64,000 bases of DNA from assembly GCA_947490345.1 (NCBI GenBank), contig CANLGL010000011.1, forward strand, positions 1-64,000, in the 5' to 3' direction. Under the pieces are notes generated by a model, which searched no databases, was not told where the DNA came from, and worked only from the letters and a program-made list of their open reading frames with translations. The stretch's first letter is position 1, and every line of letters starts with the position of its first letter. This DNA comes from Deltaproteobacteria bacterium. GTDB lineage: Bacteria > Myxococcota_A > UBA796 > SXON01. The translations under genes and the position numbers were made by a program. Shown in pieces: positions 24,970-33,210 of this stretch.

Positions 24970-26354
24970 TCGTCCTCCTCGCGACCTTCGCCGCCGCCGC
25001 CGAGCCCGCGTGGGTCCAATCCTTCTTCATTCCTGCAACCACCTGGCCGCCCACCGACGAGTGCTCCACCAAGGCCACCGTCCGCGGGCCACGCGCCAAG
25101 GTCGAGGACGACGACAGCCGCCCCAGCACCGCCACCTCGGCCAAGCCGGAGACCCCAGCGCCGGAGCCGATGCCGACGCTCGACACCAAGGCCATGGGAC
25201 CGGCCTTCGACATGGCCGCCGTGCCGTTGGAGCCGCTGCGCGGTCGTGAGGTCGACATTGCTCGGGTACGTGAGGTCTTCTTGCTCGCAGCAGCCCAGGA
25301 GCGCACCACGCGCATCTCGTTCTGGGGCGCGTCGCATGTCGCCGGGGAGTTCCTCACCGGGCAGGTCCGACGCCTCTTGCAGAGCCGTTGGGGCGACGGC
25401 GGCCACGGTTTTGTGATGCCCGGTCCTCCCTGGAACGGCTACCGCGCCGGCGACACCAACCTCTGCGCCAGCGGCACCTGGGTCAGCGACTATGTCGAGC
25501 GGCGCGACGGCCGCGACGACGGCCGCCACGGTCCGGCGGGGATGGATGTCACCGCGGGGAAGGGCGCCTTCGGCTGGATACAGACCACCAAGACCAATCC
25601 CCAGGGTCGAGCGGTCAGTCGCTTCGAGGTCGCCTTTCTGCGCGAGCCCGCCGCTGGCACCCTCCACCTCTCGGTCGACGGCGCTGCCCCCATCGACGTC
25701 AGCGCCGCGGGCGAGAGTGGCCCCGGGCTCGTTTCACTGGCCGTCGTGGATGGCCCGCACCGCCTCCAGGTGAGCGCCGACGGGCCGGTGCGGATGTACG
25801 GCGTGTGGATGGAGCGCGACGAGCCGGGCGTCATCGTGGACGCCGCCGGAGTTTCCGGGCGCACCGCATCGAGCTGGCAGAAGTGGGACCCGACGCTGAT
25901 GGCGCCGTTCCTGGAACGGAAGCGCCCCGACCTCGTGGTCCTGGCGTACGGAACCAACGAGGCCAACGACAAGAGCCTCGACCCCAAAACGTACACCACC
26001 TCGTTACGACTGTCGCTCGCCCGGATGCGCGCGCTCCTGCCGGACGCCGCCTGTGTCCTCGTGGGCCCGAGCGACCGCGGCAAGAAGGTCAAGGGCAACA
26101 CCTTCGCCATCTGGACGCCAACGGCGTGGGTGGCGCACGTGCAGCGCGAGGTCGGCCCGGAATTCGGCTGCGCGACCTGGGACATGCAGGCGGCGATGGG
26201 CGGCTCGGGCTCGATGTTGCACTGGTACTTCAACGCGGAGCCGCGCCTCGCCGCCGGCGACCTGATCCACCTCAGCGTCGAGGGCTACAAGGAGATGGGG
26301 ACCAGGTTGGTGGCGGCGATGACGGGAGACGGGGCGACGGTGCCGCGACCGTAA
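24966..26354 (+). CDS. SGNH-family O-acetyltransferase-like partner 2 (GDS replaced by GAS)
   Basis: A 462-residue homologue of the preceding protein, beginning at GTG 24966 inside its stop (GTGA overlap). A signal peptide (IVLLATFAAAAEPA) precedes a linker and an SGNH fold: block I reads WGASHVAGE (G121-A-S123-H), the Asn block YGTNEAND, and the last block GDLIHLSVEG with D432 and H435. The usual Asp of GDS is Ala, though Ser, Asn, Asp and His remain. The two proteins may act on different acceptor sites or as donor and acceptor domains. Their shared layout suggests an old duplication. Confidence 0.8.
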   Translation: MIVLLATFAAAAEPAWVQSFFIPATTWPPTDECSTKATVRGPRAKVEDDDSRPSTATSAKPETPAPEPMPTLDTKAMGPAFDMAAVPLEPLRGREVDIARVREVFLLAAAQERTTRISFWGASHVAGEFLTGQVRRLLQSRWGDGGHGFVMPGPPWNGYRAGDTNLCASGTWVSDYVERRDGRDDGRHGPAGMDVTAGKGAFGWIQTTKTNPQGRAVSRFEVAFLREPAAGTLHLSVDGAAPIDVSAAGESGPGLVSLAVVDGPHRLQVSADGPVRMYGVWMERDEPGVIVDAAGVSGRTASSWQKWDPTLMAPFLERKRPDLVVLAYGTNEANDKSLDPKTYTTSLRLSLARMRALLPDAACVLVGPSDRGKKVKGNTFAIWTPTAWVAHVQREVGPEFGCATWDMQAAMGGSGSMLHWYFNAEPRLAAGDLIHLSVEGYKEMGTRLVAAMTGDGATVPRP

Positions 26355-26798
26355 CTACCGCGATAACGGACTCACGACCGAGACCCAAACCGAAAAGCGG
26401 AGGAAGTCGGCGCCGTTGAGCGTCAGTATCCGAGGGATCCGGTGGGCGATCATCGTCGCGGCGATGTTTGCGTCATGCACCTGCTTTCCGAGGCACGGTA
26501 CGGCCGCGAGCAGCGTGAAGAACGCTTCCCGGACCCGGGCGTCCTCGTCCAGACACAGCGCCCGGTCCAGGAACGCCCGCACGTTGGTCAACGCCGCCGG
26601 ATGCGGGAGCCCGAGCCCATTCTGCGCGGCAGGCCGTGTCGCGACGGAGAGGTACTCACGCACCACCTGGCCAGAGAGCACCAGCGTCCTGCCGCTGAAC
26701 CCGTCGTGCAGTGCGGCCAGGGCCGCCGCGTGCTCGGCCCGCGCGGGCGTCGTCGCGGCGACGAGCACGTTGGTATCGACAAAGGTCCTATCGGTCAT
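26355..26798 (-). CDS. PIN-domain toxin (VapC-like)
   Basis: A 147-residue PIN domain ribonuclease. Conserved acidic residues are D8 (FVDTNVLV), E48 (VVREYL), D109 (QVHDANIAAT) and N128/D131 (TLNGADF), which coordinate Mg2+ for RNA cleavage. It follows the antitoxin gene with an 11-base overlap (ATG 26798 inside the antitoxin), the normal order of VapBC/FitAB pairs. Its stop abuts the stop of the second SGNH gene. VapC toxins often cut tRNA or rRNA; the target here cannot be read. Confidence 0.88.
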   Translation of the reverse strand: MTDRTFVDTNVLVAATTPARAEHAAALAALHDGFSGRTLVLSGQVVREYLSVATRPAAQNGLGLPHPAALTNVRAFLDRALCLDEDARVREAFFTLLAAVPCLGKQVHDANIAATMIAHRIPRILTLNGADFLRFSVWVSVVSPLSR

Positions 26799-27018
26799 CG
26801 TCGCCGTACAGTTCTGCGCGCGACCACGTTCCGGTCGGGGCCGCCTTCGACAACGTCAGCTCCAATGGTGGCGGCGGAGCTTCGGGCGGCGCCAGGCTGG
26901 CGGCCTCCTCCAGCGCAACGAGAAGCTCACCCTGGAGCGAACGGCGACTGGCCCGCGCCCGTCGCTTCAACGCGGCGACGACGTCGTCGGGGACATCCCG
27001 GATGTGAAGTGCTTGCAT
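26788..27018 (-). CDS. Ribbon-helix-helix antitoxin (FitA/VapB-like)
   Basis: A 76-residue protein from ATG 27018. The N-terminal MQALHIRDVPDDVVAALKRR and ASRRSLQGELLVALEEA match the ribbon-helix-helix fold of FitA-like antitoxins, which bind the operator of their own operon. The C-terminal half (EAPPPPLELTLSKAAPTG) is the unstructured toxin-binding region. It overlaps the PIN toxin gene by 11 bases. A 12-codon longer frame is possible but lacks RHH similarity. Confidence 0.85.
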   Translation of the reverse strand: MQALHIRDVPDDVVAALKRRARASRRSLQGELLVALEEAASLAPPEAPPPPLELTLSKAAPTGTWSRAELYGDDDR

Positions 27019-27037
27019 ATCAGAATGATAGCACGGC

Positions 27038-29287
27038 TCAGTACTCCACACAAATCTCGTCGAAGTACGCAGTCACGCCCGTGTGCACCTGAAGCCCGAT
27101 GTCCCCCGTCCGCGTGAAGTTGTCACACCCCGCATTGCCTGAGTATTCCAATACCCCCGCGAAATACAAATCCACGTTGCTCGGGCTCACCTGCGCTTCG
27201 ATGTCGTAGTAGGTGCCGCTCGAATAGGACAACGATCCGACGACGCTCTCGGTGGTCGCCGAGTTCACCAGGTACAAGGTGCTGCCGCTCCAGAAGTGGA
27301 ACCCGCAGTGGGCGCTGGTCGAGCCGTAGCCGACAACGATGCCGAAACCATGCGCGCCGGCGCCGTTCATGTAGATGGTGTAGTCGGTGGTGGACTCGTC
27401 CATCCCCGTCGCGTGAACGAGGTCGGGGCCGGTGTGCGAGGCCGAAGAACCGTACACGATGCCCGACGACACCGCCCAGGTGCCATCGAGGATGGTCCAG
27501 TCGCTGATGTCGTTGTCGTCGAAGTTGTCGCTCCACACGCCGGTGCCGCTGTCGACCGCGCCGTCGCAGTCGTCATCGACGCCGTTGCAGAGCTCGCGGG
27601 CGTCTGGGCTCACCGCGGCGTCGGTGTCGTCGCAGTCCTCGCAGGCGGCCCACCCGTCGCTGTCCGCGTCGGCGAAGGTGACCGAGCCGTCGCAGTTGAA
27701 GTCCTCGGGGTCGGAGCAGTCCTCAGGCGCGCCGGGGTAGAAATCAGCATCGGCGTCATCGCAGTCACCACTGTCAGAAACATAGTCGGTGGGCGCGTCG
27801 CAGGTGGTGGAGGTGACCGCGGTCTCGCCGTAGCCGTCACCATCGGCGTCGCTGTACCACACGGTGCCGCTCGTGGCGTCGAGGCTGCCGTCGGCGTCGT
27901 CGATGTCGCCGTCGCAGTCGTCGTCGATGTCGTTGCAGATCTCGCTGGCGTCGGGGTTGATGGCGGCGTCGGTGTCGTCGCAGTCGGCGCTGTCAGCCAC
28001 GTAGCCAGCGGGTAGATCGCAGGCGCTGAGCCCACCCGAGGGGTCGCCGAACCCATCGTTGTCGTCGTCGGGGTACTCGGTGCTGGTGGTGGTCGCGTCG
28101 AGGGAGGCGTCGTTGTCGTCGATGTCGCCATCACAGTCATCGTCGACGGTGTTGCACACCTCGGTCGCGCCGGGGTTGATCGCGCCGACCGTGTCGTCGC
28201 AGTCGGTGCTGTCGGCGGTGTAGCCGGAGGGCACCACACAGGTCCACGCCCAGGTGGCACTGTCGCCGTAGGTGTCAGAATCGGCGTCGGCGTACCACAA
28301 CGAGCCGGTGAAGGCGTCCAGCCCCGCATCGTCGTCGTCGATGTCGCCGTTGCAGTTGTCGTCGACGCCGTTGCACACCTCACTCGCGTCAGGGTTCACC
28401 GCGGCCTCGCCGTCGTCACACTCCTCGCACGCCGCCCAGCCGTCGCCATCGTTGTCGGCATAGGCCACGGATCCATCGCAGTTGTAGTCGATGGCTTCCG
28501 TGCACAGCTCGCTGGCCGCCGGATTGAAGGCAGCGTCGCTGTCGTCACAGTCGCCCGCGTAGCTTGCGTAGCCGACAGGCTCGGCGCAGGCCTGGGTGGT
28601 GATGTCGTCGGCCCCGTACGTGTCAGCGTCAACGTCTTCGTAGTAGGTCGTGGTCACCCCTTCATCGACCTGGTCGTTGCAGTCGTTGTCGAAGGTGTCA
28701 CACAGCTCCGCATGACCGGGGTGCACGGTGTCCCTGGTGTCGTCGCAGTCGCTGTCGTCGGTGACGTAGCCGTCGCCGAGATCGTTGCAGGTGACCACTT
28801 CGGTGCCCGGATCGCCGTACCCATCGCCATCCGCGTCGGCGTAGTACGCGGTCGTGCCGTCCTCGTCCGTCTGCCCGTCGCAGTCGTTGTCGAGGTTGTC
28901 GCAGAGCTCAAGGGCGTCGGGGTAGACATCGTCGCGAGTGTCATCGCAGTCGGTCCCGTCGGTGATGTAGCTGGCATCGGGTGGTTCGCACGCGGCGAGC
29001 CCCCCGGTGAGGTCGCCGAAGCCATCGGTGTCGGCGTCGGGGTACCAGGTGCTGGTCAGCCCTTCGTCGACGAGGCCGTCGCAATTGTTGTCGATGTTGT
29101 CGCAGAGCTCGATCGCGCCGGGGCGGACGGTGTTGTTGGTGTCATCGCAGTCCCCCGCTTCGGTCGTGACGCCGTCACCGTCCTCGTCGGAGCCCGCAGT
29201 ATCGACAGTCTTGTCGAGCGGGATGTCGTCGTCGGCACGGCAAGCGAGGGCGCAGAGGGGGAAGACCGCGAGAAGGAGGAGTCGCAT
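27038..29287 (-). CDS. MopI-repeat lipoprotein with C-terminal LamG-like domain
   Basis: A 749-residue secreted protein. The start ATG 29287 gives the signal MRLLLLAVFPLCALAC with a lipobox (ALAC), then DxDGDG-rich sequence. Nine MopI-type units follow (C-x-x-x-D-N/D-x-C-D/N-G, paired with DCDDxxxxxxPGAxE), each carrying many Asp and likely binding Ca2+. The last ~165 residues (NFDDNDISDWTIL ... YFDEICVEY) form a beta-sandwich reminiscent of LamG/concanavalin or DUF1080-like domains, with one Cys pair. The C-terminal domain is nearly shared with the third paralogue (31480-33159); the N-terminus is shared with the second. Start-codon positions and the outer-membrane location are inferred from the lipobox. 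Confidence 0.87.
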   Translation of the reverse strand: MRLLLLAVFPLCALACRADDDIPLDKTVDTAGSDEDGDGVTTEAGDCDDTNNTVRPGAIELCDNIDNNCDGLVDEGLTSTWYPDADTDGFGDLTGGLAACEPPDASYITDGTDCDDTRDDVYPDALELCDNLDNDCDGQTDEDGTTAYYADADGDGYGDPGTEVVTCNDLGDGYVTDDSDCDDTRDTVHPGHAELCDTFDNDCNDQVDEGVTTTYYEDVDADTYGADDITTQACAEPVGYASYAGDCDDSDAAFNPAASELCTEAIDYNCDGSVAYADNDGDGWAACEECDDGEAAVNPDASEVCNGVDDNCNGDIDDDDAGLDAFTGSLWYADADSDTYGDSATWAWTCVVPSGYTADSTDCDDTVGAINPGATEVCNTVDDDCDGDIDDNDASLDATTTSTEYPDDDNDGFGDPSGGLSACDLPAGYVADSADCDDTDAAINPDASEICNDIDDDCDGDIDDADGSLDATSGTVWYSDADGDGYGETAVTSTTCDAPTDYVSDSGDCDDADADFYPGAPEDCSDPEDFNCDGSVTFADADSDGWAACEDCDDTDAAVSPDARELCNGVDDDCDGAVDSGTGVWSDNFDDNDISDWTILDGTWAVSSGIVYGSSASHTGPDLVHATGMDESTTDYTIYMNGAGAHGFGIVVGYGSTSAHCGFHFWSGSTLYLVNSATTESVVGSLSYSSGTYYDIEAQVSPSNVDLYFAGVLEYSGNAGCDNFTRTGDIGLQVHTGVTAYFDEICVEY

Positions 29288-29315
29288 CCGGGGACTGTAC
29301 CACGCGTTGACCGTT

Positions 29316-31451
29316 CTAGGGCCGGACGAGCACATCCGTATATGCGGTGCCCGGATTGTCCCCGATGGTGCACCCGGAGATCGCCTCGAGCGTGCCGAGC
29401 CGGATCGTGTCGGTGCTGGTGGCGCGGGCGACGACGAAATCGTACCCACCGATGTACGTGGTGGCGGTGGTGTAATCGGTGGTCGCCATCCCGCAGATGG
29501 AGCTTCCCCAGTTCAGCGGCACGCCCCAGCTTTCGCTGGCGAACTGGAAGCCGAGGTTGTTGCAACCGGTCAGCGAGCCTGGGTAGGTACAGTGGGCGTG
29601 GACCGTGCCCGAGGCGTACACAAAGAGCGTCTCCGCCCAGGTGAACCCTTCGGAGTTGTAGTAGGTCGTGTCATAGCTGGTGCCCCAGACGGCCAGGTCC
29701 TCCTTCACCTGCGTCCAGCCGCCACCGTCGGTGACCATGTCGCAATAGTAGAGGCCCGGGTCGAGGTAGTAGTTGCCACTCGCGGCGGTGGAATCCAAGG
29801 CGAGGATCTCGGCGCAGTCCTCGGCAGGACAACTGGCAGCGGTGCCCAGAACGCCTTCGTCCACGGCGCCGTCGCAGTCGTCGTCGACGCTGTTGCACGC
29901 CTCGACCGCGCCCGGGTAGACCGTGTCGTCGGAGTCGTCACAATCGCTGTCGTCGAGGACGTAGCCAAAGGGGGTGTCACAATCGGTGATCAGGATGCCG
30001 GAGTCGCCGTAGCCATCGGCGTCGGCGTCGACGTAGCTGATGACCGACAGCAAGCCGTCGTCCACCGTGCCGTCACAGTCGTCGTCGACGTGGTTGCAGG
30101 TCTCAGTCGCGGCCGGATTCACCGACGCGTCGGTGTCGTCGCAGTCGCTGAGGTCCGCGACGTAGCCGCTGGGCACCACGCAGGTGGGGATGGTGCTCCC
30201 GACGTCCCCGTACCCGTCGGTGTCGGTATCGGCGTACCATACGGTGCCGGTGCTTGAATCCAAGCTGGTGTCGTCGTCGTCGATGGCGCCGTCACAGTCA
30301 TCGTCGATGAGGTTGCACACCTCGCTGGCGGCGGGGTTGATGGCACCGTTGGTGTCGTCGCAGTCGGTGCTGTCCGCGGTGTAGGCGGCCGGCATGAGAC
30401 AGCTCCAAGCCCACGTGGCCGCGTCACCGTAGGCGTCGGAATCGGCGTCGGCGTACCACTGGGTGCCGCTGAACACATCGAGCCCGGCGTCGTCGTCGTC
30501 GATGGCGCCATCGCAGTCGTCGTCGATGGTGTTGCAGACCTCGCTGGCGCCAGGGTTCACGGCGAAGGCGGTATCGTCGCATTCGGTGCATGCGGCCCAG
30601 CCGTCCCCGTCAGCGTCGGCGTAGGCCACCGAGCCATCGCAATTGTAGTCGATGGCCTCGTCGCAAGACTCACTCGCCCCGGGGTTGAACGCCGGGTCGC
30701 CGTCGTCACAGTCCCCGCTGACGGCCGCGTAGCCAGTGGGCTCCAGACAGGCCTCGGTGGGGGCGGTGTCCACGCCGTACCCGTCGTCGTCGACGTCTTC
30801 GTAGAACGTGGTGGTCACCCCCTCGTCGGTCTCCTCGTTGCAGTCGTTGTCGAGGCCGTCGCAGAGCTCGGGGTTGCCCGGGTACACCACGTCGCTGTTG
30901 TCGTCGCAGTCGGTGTTGTCGATGACGAAGCCCTCGCCGGGGTCACTGCAGCTCAGCACCTCGGTCGCGGGGTCGCCGAACCCGTCCCCGTCGACGTCCT
31001 CGTAGTACGCGGTGGTGCCGTCTTCGTCGGTTTCCCCGTCGCAGTCGTTGTCGACCTCGTCGCAGAGCTCGGGCGCGCTGGGGTGCACGTCGTCGCGGGT
31101 GTCATCGCAGTCGGTACCGTCCTCGATGTAGGTGGTGTCGGGCGGCTCGCAGGCGGTCAGCTCGCCTGCGGCCTCACCGAAACCGTCGGCGTCGGCGTCG
31201 GGGTACCACGGCGTGGTGAGATCCTCGTCGACGGTACCGTCGCAGTCGTTGTCGATGTTGTCGCAGGCCTCGATGCCATCGGGGCTCACCGCATTGTCGG
31301 TGTCGTCGCAGTCGCCGGCTTCGGTGGTGTAGCCGTCGCCGTCTACGTCTACTGGGCCGGCGGTATCGGGGTCCTTGTCCAGCGGGATCTGCTCCCCGTC
31401 GTCACAGGCGAGGAGAGCGAGCGGGAAGAGTCCAGCGAGGAGGAGTCGCAT
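29316..31451 (-). CDS. MopI-repeat lipoprotein with fibrinogen-like C-terminal domain
   Basis: A 711-residue lipoprotein (signal RLLLAGLFPLALLAC from ATG 31451). Eight MopI-type repeats precede a C-terminal domain of about 165 residues: CAEILALDSTAASG, YYLDPGLYYCDMVTDGGGWT and later AISGCTIGDN. The C-x-x-I ... SGxYxLDP ... CDM-x-T-DGGGWT pattern is the start of a fibrinogen-related domain. In bacteria it is scarce, mainly in surface proteins, and may bind glycans or proteins. It is head-to-tail with two paralogues. The 3' end lies 28 bases before the start of the first paralogue; the operon runs minus. Confidence 0.87.
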   Translation of the reverse strand: MRLLLAGLFPLALLACDDGEQIPLDKDPDTAGPVDVDGDGYTTEAGDCDDTDNAVSPDGIEACDNIDNDCDGTVDEDLTTPWYPDADADGFGEAAGELTACEPPDTTYIEDGTDCDDTRDDVHPSAPELCDEVDNDCDGETDEDGTTAYYEDVDGDGFGDPATEVLSCSDPGEGFVIDNTDCDDNSDVVYPGNPELCDGLDNDCNEETDEGVTTTFYEDVDDDGYGVDTAPTEACLEPTGYAAVSGDCDDGDPAFNPGASESCDEAIDYNCDGSVAYADADGDGWAACTECDDTAFAVNPGASEVCNTIDDDCDGAIDDDDAGLDVFSGTQWYADADSDAYGDAATWAWSCLMPAAYTADSTDCDDTNGAINPAASEVCNLIDDDCDGAIDDDDTSLDSSTGTVWYADTDTDGYGDVGSTIPTCVVPSGYVADLSDCDDTDASVNPAATETCNHVDDDCDGTVDDGLLSVISYVDADADGYGDSGILITDCDTPFGYVLDDSDCDDSDDTVYPGAVEACNSVDDDCDGAVDEGVLGTAASCPAEDCAEILALDSTAASGNYYLDPGLYYCDMVTDGGGWTQVKEDLAVWGTSYDTTYYNSEGFTWAETLFVYASGTVHAHCTYPGSLTGCNNLGFQFASESWGVPLNWGSSICGMATTDYTTATTYIGGYDFVVARATSTDTIRLGTLEAISGCTIGDNPGTAYTDVLVRP

Positions 31452-31479
31452 CCGTCGACTATACCACGTTTTGGCAGGC

Positions 31480-33159
31480 TCACCATTCGACGCACACCTC
31501 GTCGAACCAGGCGACGTGATCCTGGTGCACCTGCAGCCCGATCTCCCCAGTGCGGTAGAAGTTGTCACACCCGGCATCGCCCGAGTAGACCAGCGCGCCG
31601 TCGAAGTACAGGTCGACGTTCTCGGGGCTCAGCTCGGCGCGCACGTCGTAGTAGACGGAGGCATCGTAGGCGGCAGTGCCGACGGTGACCTCGTCGCCGT
31701 TGCCATCGACCAAGAGCACGTCCTGTCCCTGGAGGAAGTGGAAGGCGCAGTGTTCGGTCGGCGACGCGTAGGCCACCACCAGGCCGAAGTCGTGGTTTCC
31801 GGCGGCGCGGATGTGGAGGACGTAGGCGTCCTCCGCACCCGTCATGGGCGTGGAGTGCAAGAAGTCGGGACCGATGTGGGAGGGGGAATAGCCAAGGACG
31901 ATCCCCGATGAAACGCTCCACCCGCCGGCGACCACCGTCCAGTCAGTGATGTCGTTGTCGTCGAAGGTGTCGTTCCAGATGCCGGTTCCGGCGTCGACGG
32001 CGCCGTCGCAGTCGTCATCCAGGTCGTTGCAGGTCTCTCGGGCGCCGGGATTGATGTCCGCGTCGGTGTCGTCGCAGTCCTGATCGTCGGTGATGGCGCC
32101 CGTGGGGGCCTCGCAGGAGGTTGCGGACACCGCTGACGCCCCGTATCCGTCGAGATCGTCGTCTTCGTGCCATCCCGTGGCGGTGGTGAGATCGAGCCCA
32201 GCGTCCGCGTCGTCGGTGGTCCCGTCGCAGTCGTCATCGCGCGTGTTGCAGTCCTCCGTCGCATCGGGGTGGACCCTGTCGTCGGCGTCATCGCAGTCGC
32301 CGGCGGTTGCGACGTAGAACGCGGGGGCCACGCAGGCCGAGCGCGAGCCGGCGCCGTAGCCGTCGGCGTCGCCGTCCCGGTACCAGATCGCTGCGGTCGA
32401 CAGGTCCAGGCTCGCGTCCTCGTCGTCGATGGCGCCGTCACAGTCGTTGTCCGCTTCGTCGCAGCGCTCGACGGCGTCGGGATGGACGGTGGCGTCGCCG
32501 TCGTCGCACTCGACACACGCCGCGGATCCGTCCCCATCGTTGTCGGCGTAGCCGACGAACCCATCGCAGTTGTAGTCGGCCGACTCGGTGCAGACATCGG
32601 CGGCAGCGGGATTGAACACCTTGTCGGTGTCGTCGCAGTCGCCGCCCCGTACCGAGGCGCCCGCCGGGAGCGTGCACGCGAGCACCACAGCGTCGCCGTA
32701 CCCGTCGCCATCGTCGTCGACGTAGAAGGTGGAGGCGCTCGCCGCGTCGACCTCAGAGTCCTCATCGTCGACGAGGTGATCGCAGTCGTCGTCGACGAGG
32801 TTGCACAGCTCCGGCGCGTTGGGATTGCGCGCCGCGTCGTCGTCGTCGCAGTCGCCGGCTATCGCGGCGAAGCCGTCGGGAATGGCACACGCGCTGGAGG
32901 TCGGCGAGTCGACCCCGAACCCGTCGCCGTCGTTGTCGGCGTAGCCGGTGACTCGGACGCCGTCGTCGATGCGCCCGTCGCAGTCGTCGTCGTCGCCGTC
33001 GCAGACCTCGGTCGCGGCGGGATGGCGGCTGGCATCGTCGTCGTCGCAGTCGCCGTCGGCCAGCGTGTACCCGTCGCCATCCGCGTCGCGCGGACCCCCG
33101 ACGTCGGTGTCCGTGGGGCAGCCCGCAAGCGTGAGGGTGAGCAGGAACATCGCCGGCAA
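31480..33159 (-). CDS. MopI-repeat lipoprotein with C-terminal LamG-like domain (third paralogue)
   Basis: A 559-residue protein with a short signal and lipobox (MPAMFLLTLTLAGC), six MopI-type repeats, and a C-terminal domain (DTFDDNDITDWTVV ... AWFDEVCVEW) that aligns almost block for block with that of the 27038-29287 product. It is the first gene of the three-gene minus-strand array, separated by 28 bases from the second. Its N-terminus differs from the other two. No enzymatic motif is visible; a Ca2+-dependent adhesin or scaffold is the likely role. Confidence 0.87.
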   Translation of the reverse strand: MPAMFLLTLTLAGCPTDTDVGGPRDADGDGYTLADGDCDDDDASRHPAATEVCDGDDDDCDGRIDDGVRVTGYADNDGDGFGVDSPTSSACAIPDGFAAIAGDCDDDDAARNPNAPELCNLVDDDCDHLVDDEDSEVDAASASTFYVDDDGDGYGDAVVLACTLPAGASVRGGDCDDTDKVFNPAAADVCTESADYNCDGFVGYADNDGDGSAACVECDDGDATVHPDAVERCDEADNDCDGAIDDEDASLDLSTAAIWYRDGDADGYGAGSRSACVAPAFYVATAGDCDDADDRVHPDATEDCNTRDDDCDGTTDDADAGLDLTTATGWHEDDDLDGYGASAVSATSCEAPTGAITDDQDCDDTDADINPGARETCNDLDDDCDGAVDAGTGIWNDTFDDNDITDWTVVAGGWSVSSGIVLGYSPSHIGPDFLHSTPMTGAEDAYVLHIRAAGNHDFGLVVAYASPTEHCAFHFLQGQDVLLVDGNGDEVTVGTAAYDASVYYDVRAELSPENVDLYFDGALVYSGDAGCDNFYRTGEIGLQVHQDHVAWFDEVCVEW

Positions 33160-33210
33160 GAGCGTACACCGCTTTTGCGGCGCGGGCGCGGGCCCGTACC
33201 CCCGAGTGCG

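Noticed and set aside
27600..33100. Repeated GTCGTCGCAGTC-type sequence looking like a repeat array
   Set aside because: The repeats are codons for DCDD/CDGD motifs of the MopI genes, irregularly spaced and in frame, not a CRISPR or satellite.
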